Source: Bog-473 sp963726005
GTDB taxonomy: Bacteria > Actinomycetota > Acidimicrobiia > Acidimicrobiales > RAAP-2
DNA length: 64,000 nt
Reading direction: 5' to 3'
NCBI GenBank assembly: GCA_963726005.1
Contig: CAVSAT010000002.1
Span: forward strand, 682,001-746,000
The position numbers were made by a program, and so were the translations under genes. Under the pieces are notes generated by a model, which saw nothing but the letters and a program-made list of their open reading frames with translations, ran no database searches and was not told the DNA's origin. Below, in pieces: positions 1-8,867 of this stretch; the first letter of the stretch is position 1, and every line of letters begins with the position of its first letter.

Positions 1-1819
1 CGAGGATGGCGATGAAGTCCTCGCGCTGCACCAGGCGCAGCTCCTCCAGCGCGATGGCCTCCTCGGACGGCGACTGGGCGAGGATCATGCGCCGCACGAC
101 CGGCAACCGGTCCTCGCCGAGGAACATGTGCTCGGTACGGCACAGGCCGATTCCCTCGGCACCCAGCTGGCGGGCGTTGGCCGCGTCCTCACCGGTGTCG
201 GCGTTGGCCCGCACTCCGAGATGTCCCTCGCGGATCTCGTCGGCCCACGAGAGGACGGTGGCGAACGCCGGCGGCGGTGACGCCGCCGTCAGCGGGACCT
301 GGCCCGTCACGACGACACCGGCGCCACCGTCGAGGGAGATCCAGTCGCCCTCGGACAGCGTGACGTCGCCCACCGTGACCTGGTGGTCGCCCAAGCGCAG
401 CGCCTCGGCACCAACGACGGCCGGCTTGCCCCAACCGCGCGCCACGACCGCGGCGTGGCTGACAAGGCCGCCGCGGGCGGTGAGGATCCCCTCCGCTGCC
501 AGCATGCCGTGCACGTCCTCGGGCGACGTCTCGTTGCGGACCAGGATCACCGGCTCGCCCCGCCCGGCCGCCTCGGCGGCATCGTCGGCGGTGAAGAAGA
601 TGCGACCTACCGCGGCGCCCGGGCTCGCGCCCAGACCCTTGACCCACACCTCGTAGCCCGAGCTGGCGAACTGAGGATGGAGGACCGAGTCCAGGTGGTC
701 CTCGGTGACGCGCAGGACCGCCTCGGCCCTGGAGATCCCGAGGTCGCTCGGTCGCGTCATGTCCACCGCCATGCGCAGTGCGGCGGCCCCGGTGCGCTTG
801 CCCACCCGGGTCTGGAGCATCCAGAGCTTGCCCTGCTCAATCGTGAACTCCGTGTCGCACATGTCGCGGTAGTGCGACTCGAGGCGCGCGAAGATCTTGA
901 GGAGCTCCGCGTGGACCTTGGGGAACTGCTTCTTCAGCTCCGAGATGGGCTCGGTGTTGCGGATCCCGGCCACGACGTCCTCGCCCTGTGCGTTGACAAG
1001 GAAGTCCCCGTAGGCGCCCTTGGCCCCCGTCGCCGGGTCACGGGTGAACCCGACGCCGGTGCCCGAGTTGTCGTCCCGGTTGCCGAAGACCATCGCCTGC
1101 ACGTTGACCGCGGTGCCGAGGTCGTGCGCGATGCGCTCGCGCTCGCGGTAGGCGATGGCGCGGGGCCCGTTCCAGCTGCGGAACACCGCCTCGATGGCGC
1201 CGCGCAGCTGCTCTGCCGGCTTCTGGGGGAACGGCTTGCCGGTGTGGCGTTCGACGATCTGCTGGTAGGAGTCGACGAGGTAGCGCAACAGCTCGACGGG
1301 CACCTTGGCGTCAGAGGTCGTCCCGGCCAGTTCCTTGGCGGCGTCGAACAGCGAGTCGAACTCGTCGCCGGGCAGCTCCAGGACGATGCGGGCGTACATG
1401 GCGATGAAGCGCCGGTAGGAGTCGAACGCGAAGCGTTCGTCGCCGGTCTGCTTGGCCAGTCCCTCGACGGAGTCGTCGTTGAGGCCCAGGTTGAGGACGG
1501 TGTCCATCATCCCGGGCATGGAGAACTTCGCGCCCGAGCGCACCGACACGAGCAGCGGGTCGGCCGGGTCGCCGATGACCTTGCCCATGGCGGTCTCGAG
1601 CCGCCCCCGGGCCGACGCCACCTCCGCGTCGAGGCCCTTCGGCCATCCGCCCGCCATGTAGGCGCGGCAGGCGTCGGTCGAGATGGTGAAACCCGGCGGC
1701 ACCGGGAGCTCGAGTACCGACGTCATCTCGGCCAAGTTGGCACCCTTGCCGCCCAGGAGATCCTTGAGCTCCATCGGCGGACGGGCGTGCGAGTGGTCGA
1801 AGTCGAAGACGAACGGCAT
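1..1819 (-). CDS. ppdK: Pyruvate, phosphate dikinase, N-terminal two thirds (cut by window edge)
   Basis: Interconverts pyruvate + ATP + Pi and PEP + AMP + PPi in the cytoplasm. The ATG at 1819 gives a typical start with the family motif GGKGANLAEMT near residue 25. The N-terminal ATP-grasp part is followed by the phosphohistidine domain with TARGGLVSHAAVVARG. Its His is residue 455, the same number as the catalytic His of the well-studied Clostridium enzyme, so no indel has accumulated upstream. About 606 of roughly 880 residues are present; the PEP-binding barrel with its catalytic Cys lies beyond the edge. The ATG is preceded by GGAGG. The upstream gap to the MarR gene is about 125 bp, so it probably has its own promoter. 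Confidence 0.95.
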   Translation of the reverse strand, partial: MPFVFDFDHSHARPPMELKDLLGGKGANLAEMTSVLELPVPPGFTISTDACRAYMAGGWPKGLDAEVASARGRLETAMGKVIGDPADPLLVSVRSGAKFSMPGMMDTVLNLGLNDDSVEGLAKQTGDERFAFDSYRRFIAMYARIVLELPGDEFDSLFDAAKELAGTTSDAKVPVELLRYLVDSYQQIVERHTGKPFPQKPAEQLRGAIEAVFRSWNGPRAIAYRERERIAHDLGTAVNVQAMVFGNRDDNSGTGVGFTRDPATGAKGAYGDFLVNAQGEDVVAGIRNTEPISELKKQFPKVHAELLKIFARLESHYRDMCDTEFTIEQGKLWMLQTRVGKRTGAAALRMAVDMTRPSDLGISRAEAVLRVTEDHLDSVLHPQFASSGYEVWVKGLGASPGAAVGRIFFTADDAAEAAGRGEPVILVRNETSPEDVHGMLAAEGILTARGGLVSHAAVVARGWGKPAVVGAEALRLGDHQVTVGDVTLSEGDWISLDGGAGVVVTGQVPLTAASPPPAFATVLSWADEIREGHLGVRANADTGEDAANARQLGAEGIGLCRTEHMFLGEDRLPVVRRMILAQSPSEEAIALEELRLVQREDFIAIL

Positions 1820-1945
1820 CGGGCCTCCTTGCCCTGAACGGGCGAACCGCGTCGGCGGGCGCGGTCACGTGGTGGTCACTCCCTCCCGATCTGGGACGGG
1901 CCAAGCCAGCCTACTTTCCCCCCGGCGACCGCTCGGAGCGGACGT

Positions 1946-2437
1946 TCAGCTCTCGGGGTCCGCGTGCGGCTCGGCCGCAGGCGGCTCCGCCTGCCCCCCG
2001 GCGCCGCCGAGGACCTGGCGTTGGAAGACCTCCTTGGCCTGGCGCATGAAGTCGCGCACGATGGCCAACTCGTCCGCCTTGAACCGCTGAGCCACCTGGC
2101 GCATCTCCTCGGCCACCGGCCGCTGCAGACGCTCGAGCCGCTGGCGGGCCTCGGGGACGATCTCGACCCAGACCCGCCGGCGGTCCTCGGTGTCGCGCCG
2201 GCGGGTCACCATGCCCGCCTCCTCGAGCCGGTCGAGGATGAAGGTCACCGCCCCGGTCGTCAGCCCGATCTCTTCGGCGAGCCGGCCCGCGGTCATCGGA
2301 CCGAGGCGACCAATAAGGTCGAGGCAGCGCATGTCGGTCCTGCTCAGCTTCAGCTTCTTGGCCAGCCTGTCGTCGAATTCACTGGCCGCGCCCAGGTATC
2401 CCATGATCTCGCTGCGCAACTGCTGGCCCAGCTCCAT
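1946..2437 (-). CDS. MarR-family transcriptional regulator
   Basis: A 163-residue winged-helix regulator. The region AGRLAEEIGLTTGAVTFILD is the recognition helix-turn-helix, and DTEDRRRVWVEI is the typical MarR wing. I start it at the ATG at 2437 (MELGQQ). The frame stays open to 2515, but that would run across the promoter of the divergent transporter and adds a basic leader unlike MarR proteins. The C-terminal 20 residues are a Gly/Pro/Glu-rich tail. It is divergent from an ABC export operon with a 53-bp gap, the usual layout for a ligand-responsive repressor of its neighbour. The ligand cannot be read from sequence. Confidence 0.88.
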   Translation of the reverse strand: MELGQQLRSEIMGYLGAASEFDDRLAKKLKLSRTDMRCLDLIGRLGPMTAGRLAEEIGLTTGAVTFILDRLEEAGMVTRRRDTEDRRRVWVEIVPEARQRLERLQRPVAEEMRQVAQRFKADELAIVRDFMRQAKEVFQRQVLGGAGGQAEPPAAEPHADPES

Positions 2438-2490
2438 CCGTGACCATTGTCTTGACACGTAAGTAACTTTACCACTAAGTTTCTTTGCCA
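2438..2490. promoter_or_regulatory. Shared MarR/ABC promoter-operator region
   Basis: The gap between the divergent MarR and ABC genes is AT-rich in an otherwise very GC-rich region. TTGACA at 2452-2457 is a perfect -35 for the plus strand, with a weak -10 (CTAAGT or TAAGTT) about 17-18 bp later. That would start the transcript almost at the ATG at 2491, so the mRNA may be leaderless. Around 2460-2473 is an imperfect palindrome built on AAGT-A-ACTT, followed by a second AAGTTT half-site, a plausible MarR operator overlapping the promoter. Binding is inferred only. Confidence 0.5.
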
Positions 2491-3543
2491 ATGACTCTTT
2501 CTTCGAATTCTTCACTCGCCGTCGAGGTCCACGACCTCGTCAAGGTCTTCGCCAAGGGCCAGGTGCGCGCGCTCGACGGCGTCTCCATCGAGGTGGAGGC
2601 GGGCACCGTCCTCGGGCTGCTCGGCCCGAACGGCGCGGGCAAGACCACGGTCGTGCGCATCCTCTCCACCATCCTCTCCCCCGACGCCGGGCAGGCCTCC
2701 GTGCTCGGGCACGACGTGGTCACAGAGGCCGAAGCGGTGCGCCGCATCATCGGTCTCGCGGGGCAGTACGCCGCGGTGGACGAGAACCTCACGGGCCGGG
2801 AGAACATCCACATGGTCGGACGCCTCTCCCACCTCAGCCGCAAAGTGTCGTCACGCCGGGCGGACGAGCTCCTCGAGGACTTCGGCCTGTCCGGCGCGGG
2901 TGATCGTGTGCTCAAGACCTACTCCGGAGGCATGCGGCGGCGGCTGGACCTGGCCGCGGCCCTGGTGGCGAATCCGCCCGTCCTCTTCCTCGACGAGCCG
3001 ACGACGGGCTTGGACCCCCAGAGCCGCCAGGCCCTGTGGGTCGCCATCGAGGAACTGGTCCGCGAGGGCACGACGGTCCTGCTGACCACCCAGTATCTCG
3101 AGGAAGCGGACCGGCTGGCGAGAGACATCGTGGTGATCGACCACGGGCGCGTCATCGCCGAGGGGACACCGGCGCAGCTCAAGGCCAACCTCGGGACATC
3201 GGTCGTCTCCGTCACGCTGGGCGACCGGGACGCGCTGGATCGGGCAGTCCAGCTCCTCACGCCGCTGTCGGAGAAACCGCCGGTGGTCGAGGACCTCGTG
3301 ATCGAGCTGACCGTCACGGACGGGCCCAAAGTGGGCGCCGATGTGCTCCGCTCGCTCGACGCGGCGCAGGTCGTCATCGCCGGACTGGCCCTGCGCGAGC
3401 CCAGCCTCGACGACGTCTTCCTCAACCTGACGGGCCACAAGACCATGATCGAAGAGGAAGCCGAGGAAACGGCCGCGAAGCCGAGGCGGGGCTTCGGCCG
3501 GACGCGCCGGAGCGACGTGGCCGACGGAAAGGATGCCGCATGA
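2491..3543 (+). CDS. ABC exporter ATPase, DrrA/daunorubicin-resistance type
   Basis: A 350-residue ATP-binding subunit that powers export of a hydrophobic compound with the permease encoded next. Walker A GPNGAGKTT is at residues 45-53, signature YSGGMRRRLDLA near 144, and Walker B VLFLDEPTTGLD near 164, followed by an H-loop-like TTQYLEEAD. The extra 100 residues after the nucleotide-binding domain are the DrrA-type C-terminal domain. Start is the ATG at 2491; a TTG two codons upstream is less likely. The stop overlaps the permease start as ATGA, implying coupled translation. Likely repressed by the divergent MarR protein. Substrate unknown. Confidence 0.92.
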   Translation: MTLSSNSSLAVEVHDLVKVFAKGQVRALDGVSIEVEAGTVLGLLGPNGAGKTTVVRILSTILSPDAGQASVLGHDVVTEAEAVRRIIGLAGQYAAVDENLTGRENIHMVGRLSHLSRKVSSRRADELLEDFGLSGAGDRVLKTYSGGMRRRLDLAAALVANPPVLFLDEPTTGLDPQSRQALWVAIEELVREGTTVLLTTQYLEEADRLARDIVVIDHGRVIAEGTPAQLKANLGTSVVSVTLGDRDALDRAVQLLTPLSEKPPVVEDLVIELTVTDGPKVGADVLRSLDAAQVVIAGLALREPSLDDVFLNLTGHKTMIEEEAEETAAKPRRGFGRTRRSDVADGKDAA

Positions 3544-4364
3544 CGACCACCACCATCAGCGCACCCGTACCCGTCCTGCAGCCGAATCAGGGAAACCGCC
3601 TGTCGTGGGTCGTGGCGGACATCGCCACGATGACGAAGCGCAATCTCCTCGCGCTGACCCGCACCCCCGAAGCCGTCTTCTTCACCACGCTGCAGCCCAT
3701 CATGTTCACGCTGCTCTTCACCTACGTCTTCGGTGGGGCCATCCACGTCCCGGGCGGCCACTACATCCAGTTCCTGATGCCTGGCATCTTCGTGCAGACG
3801 GTCATCTTCGGCGCCATGAGCGCGGCGGCGGGGCTCTCCGAGGACCTGCACAAGGGCCTCATCGAGCGCTTCCGCGCCCTCCCGATGAGCCGCTCCGCCG
3901 TGTTGGCCGGACGCACGACGGCGGACGTCGTCCGCAATGTCTTCGTGGTCGCGCTGATCACGATCGTGGGCTACGCCATCGGCTTTCGCATAGGGACGAA
4001 CGTGGCGCTGTTCCTGTGTGGGGTGCTGGTGATCCTGTTCTTTGCCTACGCGTTGGCCTGGGGCTTCGCCATCATCGGCCTGTCCGCCCCCAACGCGGAG
4101 ACGGCCCAGGTGATGGTCTTCCCCCTGGTCTTCCCGCTGCTGTTCGCCTCGTCGGCCTTCGTCCCCGTGGCCACCATGCCGGGCTGGCTGCAGGGGTTCG
4201 CCGAGCACCAGCCCGTGACCCAGGTGGTCGACGCGGCGCGGTCGCTGATGGTCGGCGGCGTGCTGCACAACTCGGGCGCCGTGGTGGCCGCGCTGTTGTG
4301 GTGCGCCGGCCTGCTGGTGATCTTGGCGCCGGTGGCCGTGCGCAAGTACCGCAAGGTCGCCTGA
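3540..4364 (+). CDS. ABC-2 type permease, DrrB-like
   Basis: A 274-residue membrane subunit partnering the ATPase encoded just upstream (ATGA overlap). A hydrophilic N-terminus of about 40 residues is followed by six predicted transmembrane segments. The conserved ABC-2 element HKGLIERFRALPMSRSAVL is in the first cytoplasmic loop, and the family run FVPVATMPGWLQ lies near the C-terminal third. Together the two genes form an ABC exporter of the multidrug or antibiotic-resistance class. The start comes from the overlap; the longer open frame upstream is only the ATPase gene read out of frame. Confidence 0.9.
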   Translation: MTTTTISAPVPVLQPNQGNRLSWVVADIATMTKRNLLALTRTPEAVFFTTLQPIMFTLLFTYVFGGAIHVPGGHYIQFLMPGIFVQTVIFGAMSAAAGLSEDLHKGLIERFRALPMSRSAVLAGRTTADVVRNVFVVALITIVGYAIGFRIGTNVALFLCGVLVILFFAYALAWGFAIIGLSAPNAETAQVMVFPLVFPLLFASSAFVPVATMPGWLQGFAEHQPVTQVVDAARSLMVGGVLHNSGAVVAALLWCAGLLVILAPVAVRKYRKVA

Positions 4365-4377
4365 GCGACCGGCTTCC

Positions 4378-5711
4378 CTACTCCTCGCCCGTGCGCCGGC
4401 GCAGCTCGGCCAGCAGGCCCGTAATGGGCACCCTGACCTGTTGCGTGGTGTCGCGGTCACGCACCGTGACGGCGTCGTCTTCGAGGGAATCGAAGTCGAC
4501 CGTCACGCACCACGGCGTCCCGACCTCGTCCTGGCGCCGGTAGCGGCGACCGATGCTCTGGGTGATGTCGTAGTCGACCATGAAGTGCGGCTGCAGCAGG
4601 GCGAGCACCTTGCGGGCCAACGGCTCGAGGGTGTCCTTCTTCGACAGCGGGAGCACGGCCACCTGGTACGGGGCGAGGCGCCAGTGCAGGCGCAGCACGG
4701 TGCGGGCCTCCCCCCGACCTCGTCCTCGGCGTAGGCGGCGAGGAGGAAGGCCATCATGGTGCGGGTGGCGCCGGCGGCCGGCTCAATGACAGAGGGCGTG
4801 TAGCGCTCGTTGGTCTGCGGGTCGAAGTAGTCCAGAGGGATTCCCGACTTGGCGGCGTGGGCGGTGAGGTCGTAGTCGCCCCGGTTGGCGATGCCCTCGA
4901 GCTCGTCCCAGCCCCAGGGGAACAAGAACTCGACGTCCGCCGTGCCACGCGAGTAGTGCGACAGCTCGCTCGGGTCGTGGTGACGAAGCCGGAGCTTGTC
5001 GGCCGGCATGCCGAGGCGCAGGTACCAGTCCATGCGCTCGGCCAGCCAGTAGTCGAACCAGCGCTGGCTCTCGTCCGGCGGGACGAAGTACTCCATCTCC
5101 ATCTGCTCGAACTCGCGGGTGCGGAAGACGAAGTTCTGGGGTGTGATCTCGTTGCGGAACGACTTGCCGACCTGTGCGATGCCAAAGGGCGGCTTCTTGC
5201 GGGTGGTGCCGAGCACGTTGGCGAAGTTGGTGAACATGCCCTGGGCCGTCTCGGGCCGCAGGTAGGCGACGTGGCCCTCGTCCTCGACCGGGCCGGCATG
5301 CGTCTTGAACATCAGGTTGAAGGCGCGGGCCTCGGTCAGGTCGTGGGAGCCGCAGTTGGGGCAGACGCCGTCGATCTTGTCGGCCCGCCAGCGCTCGTGG
5401 CAGTTCTTGCAGTCGACCAGGGGGTCCGTGAAGGTGGCCAGGTGCCCCGAGGCCTCCCACACGGCGGGAGGGCCGAGGATGGCGGCGTCGAGCCCGACCA
5501 CGTCGTCGCGCTCTTGCACCATGGCCCGCCACCAGGCGTCCTTGACGTTGCGGAGCATGTTGACCCCGAGCGGGCCGTAGTCGTAAGTGGAGCGGAAGCC
5601 GCCGTAGATCTCCGCCGAGGGGAAGATGAAGCCGCGGACACGGCAGAGGCGGACCACCTTCTCCATCAGGTCGTCGGCGGCGTCCTCGGGAGCCTCGGCG
5701 GTCTCGCTCAT
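4378..5711 (-). CDS. glyS: Glycyl-tRNA synthetase, alpha2 class, with one apparent frameshift
   Basis: Charges tRNA-Gly. The protein begins MSETAEAPED and carries YGPLGVNMLRNVKDAWW, two CxxC zinc pairs (CKNC and CPNC), and class II motif 2 GKSFRNEITPQNFVFRTREFE is clear. This is the single-chain form found in actinobacteria. The frame breaks at the run of six C at 4710-4715. Reading seven C there restores an uninterrupted protein of about 444 residues whose C-terminal anticodon-binding part (LRLHWRLAPYQVAVLPLSKK) is otherwise perfect. The span is one base short of a multiple of three, as expected. Because the gene is essential, a homopolymer sequence error is the likeliest cause. The start overlaps the hemW stop (ATGA). 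Confidence 0.9.
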
Positions 5712-6796
5712 CGGTGCAGGATACCGGAGCGGATTCTGGCGCTGACCTCGTTGGCGAGCAGCCGGCCCCTGACGGTGAGCACGGCCCGGTCGCCCGCGCG
5801 GGCGACGAGGCCCTCGAGCTCGTCGTGACCTTCGAGGCAATCCCACGGCACGCCGCGCGGCGTGCGCAGCGAGAGCGAGAGCGCCTCGAACTCGCGTTGG
5901 GCGCGGGTGAGCACCTCGCACCCCGCCCGGGGTGAACGCCGAGCCTCGACGGCGTCGATGTAGCGGTCCGGCGTGCGCACGTTCCACCACCGCGTGCCGC
6001 CACGGTGCGAGTGCGCCGCCGATCCGATGCCCACGTAGTCCCCCTGCTGCCAGTACAGGTGGTTGTGACGGCACTCGTGGCCGGGCCGGGCCCAGTTGGA
6101 GATCTCCTCCCAGGCATATCCCGCGGCGCGCAGGACCGCGTCGGCGTGCTCGTAACGCCGGGCCTGCGCGTCCTCGTCGGGGTGGCGCGTCGGGTCCTTG
6201 GCCAGTGGCGTGCCGGGCTCGACGGTGAGGCCATAGGCGCTGAGGTGCGGCGGCGGGCATGCGAGTGCGAGCACCTCTTCGAGTGTGGCGGCCCAGTCGG
6301 CGTCGCTCTCCGTGGACGCGCCCAGAATGAGATCGAGATTCCACGTGGCGAACCCCGCTGCCGTCACCGCGGCTGCGATGGCCTCGGCGGCGCCCTCCAC
6401 GTTGCGGCGGCCGAGACCGGCCAGCACGTGCGCCTGCGTCGACTGCAGCCCGAACGAGACCCGGGTCACCCCCGCCCTGCGGTACGCGCCGAGGTGGGCG
6501 TCGTCGGCGTCCTCGGGATTGCACTCGACGGTGACCTCCGCACCGGGGCCGCGCGGGATCGCGTCGAGGATGCGGCACAGCGTCTCGGGGTGCAGGCGGG
6601 ACGGGGTGCCCCCTCCGAAGAAGACGGAGGTGGCCGGCGCGAGGTCGGCTGCCCCGAAGGCGCGCTGGAGGTCGCGGACGCAGGCGTCGGCGTAGCGCTC
6701 CATCAGGTGGTCGCGGTCGGTGTAGGTGGCGAACGCGGAGTAGTCGCAGCGCTCCCGGCAGAACGGGACGTGGACGTAGACGCCGAACGGGCTCAA
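5708..6796 (-). CDS. hemW: HemW-type radical SAM protein with an altered Fe-S motif
   Basis: A 362-residue homologue of HemW, a heme-binding chaperone of the coproporphyrinogen III oxidase-like family. It starts at a TTG that overlaps the recO stop (TTGA), directly before SPFGVYVHVPFC. The SAM-binding GGGTPS is at residues 61-66, with later HemW blocks SFGLQSTQ and LSAYGLTVEPGTPL intact. Oddly, the radical SAM cluster motif CxxxCxYC reads C13-RER-C17-DY-S20: the third cysteine is serine (codon TCC at 6737-6739). The rest looks intact. A single base (TCC versus TGC) separates this from the canonical motif, so sequence error is possible. Coupled to recO upstream and glyS downstream. Confidence 0.9.
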   Translation of the reverse strand: MSPFGVYVHVPFCRERCDYSAFATYTDRDHLMERYADACVRDLQRAFGAADLAPATSVFFGGGTPSRLHPETLCRILDAIPRGPGAEVTVECNPEDADDAHLGAYRRAGVTRVSFGLQSTQAHVLAGLGRRNVEGAAEAIAAAVTAAGFATWNLDLILGASTESDADWAATLEEVLALACPPPHLSAYGLTVEPGTPLAKDPTRHPDEDAQARRYEHADAVLRAAGYAWEEISNWARPGHECRHNHLYWQQGDYVGIGSAAHSHRGGTRWWNVRTPDRYIDAVEARRSPRAGCEVLTRAQREFEALSLSLRTPRGVPWDCLEGHDELEGLVARAGDRAVLTVRGRLLANEVSARIRSGILHR

Positions 6797-7527
6797 AGGC
6801 TGGCGGTGGAGCGCACCGAGCGGATGCGCCGATCGAGGTGGGCCTCCATGGCCTCGGTGGCCAGCTCCGCCACCTCGTCCGCCCCCGCCGGCGGCGGGCC
6901 CGCGAGCACCGACGCCAGGCCGCCACCGAGGATGCGGCGCAGCAGGGTGAGCGCGGCGGGGCTCATGGGGCGGCCGCTGCGATGGGCCCGGCACAGCGTG
7001 CCGCCGGCGACGAGATCGAAGGCCACCAGTTCCACGGCGCCGTCGGGCTCGCGACAGGCGGCGCACTCGTCGAGAACGGGCCCGGCGCCCTCGAGGACGA
7101 GCGCCTTGAGGAAGAAGGAGGGCGCCAACAACGTCGGGTCTGCCCGCTCGTCTGCGAGCGCGCCGAGCGCGCCGACGAGCATCGAGTAGAGCGCGGGGTC
7201 GGGGTGGCGCTCCTGGGCCATCTGATCGGTCACTTCGAGCAGGGCGATGCCGCTCGGCAGGCGGTCGAGGTCCTCGCGCACGACCCGGTACGAAGACACC
7301 ACTTCGACCTGGTTCACGATGTCGAGCTCGCTCCTCCCCTGCCACAGGAGCAGGTCCACGTGGGTCAGCGGCTCCAGGCGGCCGCCGAACTTCGAGGTGG
7401 TCTTGCGCACGCCCTTGGCGACGGCGCGCACCTTGCCGTGGCGCTCGGTCAGGAAGACGACGATGCGGTCTGCTTCGCCCAGGCGGTAGCTGCGCAGGAC
7501 GACGCCGCGGTCGCGGAAGAGGCTCAC
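6793..7527 (-). CDS. recO: DNA repair protein RecO
   Basis: Recombination mediator that loads RecA with RecF and RecR. The 244-residue protein starts at a GTG (SLFRDRGVVLRSYRLGEADR) that overlaps the stop of the upstream membrane-protein gene (GTGA). The N-terminal OB-fold contains HGKVRAVAKGVRKTTSKFGG, followed by the helical domain. A zinc-type cluster, CAAC followed about 25 residues later by LCRAH, is in the C-terminal half, as in many RecO proteins. The length is normal. It is in a chain with hemW and glyS, all with 4-bp overlaps. Confidence 0.93.
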   Translation of the reverse strand: MSLFRDRGVVLRSYRLGEADRIVVFLTERHGKVRAVAKGVRKTTSKFGGRLEPLTHVDLLLWQGRSELDIVNQVEVVSSYRVVREDLDRLPSGIALLEVTDQMAQERHPDPALYSMLVGALGALADERADPTLLAPSFFLKALVLEGAGPVLDECAACREPDGAVELVAFDLVAGGTLCRAHRSGRPMSPAALTLLRRILGGGLASVLAGPPPAGADEVAELATEAMEAHLDRRIRSVRSTASL

Positions 7528-7847
7528 CGATCGATGCCCGGCCGCTTGGGCGCCGGGTCGAGGGGGCAGTAGCGCTCGCCCCGGCGGGCGGCCTCGGCCA
7601 CGGCGCGGCGGGCGTCAGCGGCCCGGTCGGCGGCACGGTCGTGCGCCTGCTGGGCCGGCCGGATCCGAGCCTGGGCGGCCGCCCCGTGCGAGTGGCGGCC
7701 GTAGAGCAGGTTGCCGGCGCCGATCAGCAGGGCCACGGCCACCAGGGCCACCACGACCAGCCCGGCGTGCGCCGCGAAGACGGCCAGCAGGGCGAACAGC
7801 GCGAGGATCACGATCCCCGCGATCAAGGCGATCCGGGTGCCCGTCAT
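7524..7847 (-). CDS. Small two-helix membrane protein
   Basis: A 107-residue protein starting MTGTRIALIAGIV. Residues 5-25 and 28-50 form two hydrophobic helices. The rest is a charged Ala/Arg-rich cytoplasmic-type tail with repeated RAADRAADARRA that could form a helix or coiled coil. I prefer the ATG at 7847 because the frame upstream of it is Arg/Gly-rich and looks non-coding. The stop overlaps the GTG start of recO, so it belongs to the uppS-recO-hemW-glyS run. I recognise no family. Confidence 0.6.
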   Translation of the reverse strand: MTGTRIALIAGIVILALFALLAVFAAHAGLVVVALVAVALLIGAGNLLYGRHSHGAAAQARIRPAQQAHDRAADRAADARRAVAEAARRGERYCPLDPAPKRPGIDR

Positions 7848-7927
7848 GGTTCCCCATTCTCGCAGCTGGACGGTCGCGACCAGGTCGCCCGTCCTGTCGT
7901 CCGGGTGCCCGCCGGCCGCCGTCCCGG

Positions 7928-8737
7928 TCAGGGGTTGACCGCGCCGAAGCGGCGCACCCGCTGCTGGAACTCCGTCACCGCCTCGTAGAGGTGGCGCCGA
8001 CGCATGTCGGGCCAGAGGATCTCTGGGAACACCAACTCGCTGTAGGCGATCTCCCACAAGAGGAAGTTCGAGATGCGGGTCTCGCCCGACGTGCGGATGA
8101 CGAGATCCGGGTCGGGCATGTCGGGGAAGTAGAGGTGGCGCCGGATGGCCTTCTCGTCGATCTTGTTGGCCGACGTCCCCTCCGCCACCAGGGCACGCAC
8201 GGCATCGACGATCTCGGCGCGGCCGCCGTAGTTGAAGGCCATGGTCATGACCATGCGCGTGTTGTGCTTCGTCAGGTCGATCGACTCGTCCATCCGCTTG
8301 AGCACCCGGCGCGGCACGCGCCAGTCGCGGCGCCCCGCGAAACGGATCTGCACGCCCTTCTCGTTGAGCTCGTCGCGCCGGCGCATGAGGAGGGACTGGT
8401 TGAAGTTCATGAGGTAGCGCACCTCATCGGGCGGCCGGCGCCAGTTCTCCGTGGAGAACGCGTAGAGCGTGATCCACTTGATGCCGATCTCGAGGGCTCC
8501 GTTGACCACATCGAGCAGCGCGGTCTCCCCGGCGGCGTGCCCCTCCGTCCGAGGCAGCCCCCGGGCGCTGGCCCAGCGGCCGTTTCCGTCCATCACGCAA
8601 CCGACGTGGACCGGCACGCGGGAGAGGTCGAGCTCCGGCGGGACCGGGTCAGGTGCCTCCCGGCCGGCTCCCCCGCCCTGGTCGGGGCGGCCGTCCTGCG
8701 CCTGGGCACGCCCCGGGTCGCGGACGGTGGAGTTCAC
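7928..8737 (-). CDS. uppS: Isoprenyl (undecaprenyl) diphosphate synthase
   Basis: A cis-prenyltransferase that builds the polyprenyl carrier lipid for cell-wall synthesis from farnesyl-PP and IPP. After a 40-residue Gly/Pro/Asp-rich leader come the catalytic block HVGCVMDGNGRWA and the family signature PDPDLVIRTSGETRISNFLL, with FSTENWRRP between them. The GTG at 8737 is the first start, giving 269 residues. An internal start nearer DLSRVPVH would match the usual 240-250 residues better, so the leader may be overcalled. It heads the minus-strand run through recO, hemW and glyS. Confidence 0.93.
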   Translation of the reverse strand: MNSTVRDPGRAQAQDGRPDQGGGAGREAPDPVPPELDLSRVPVHVGCVMDGNGRWASARGLPRTEGHAAGETALLDVVNGALEIGIKWITLYAFSTENWRRPPDEVRYLMNFNQSLLMRRRDELNEKGVQIRFAGRRDWRVPRRVLKRMDESIDLTKHNTRMVMTMAFNYGGRAEIVDAVRALVAEGTSANKIDEKAIRRHLYFPDMPDPDLVIRTSGETRISNFLLWEIAYSELVFPEILWPDMRRRHLYEAVTEFQQRVRRFGAVNP

Positions 8738-8867
8738 CCGATGAACCTACCGCGACCCGCCCGGGCCAAGTTCCCCCACAGGGGAGCGCGATTTCGTGCT
8801 GAAGTATGGCGTCCCCCTCCGAGGCAGTCTGGGCGGAGGATCACAGAAATCACAGAGGAGGACTCCC

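Noticed and set aside
383..1837. A 484-codon plus-strand frame antisense to ppdK
   Set aside because: The minus strand encodes PPDK with catalytic motifs. The plus frame is a GC-rich shadow without family motifs.
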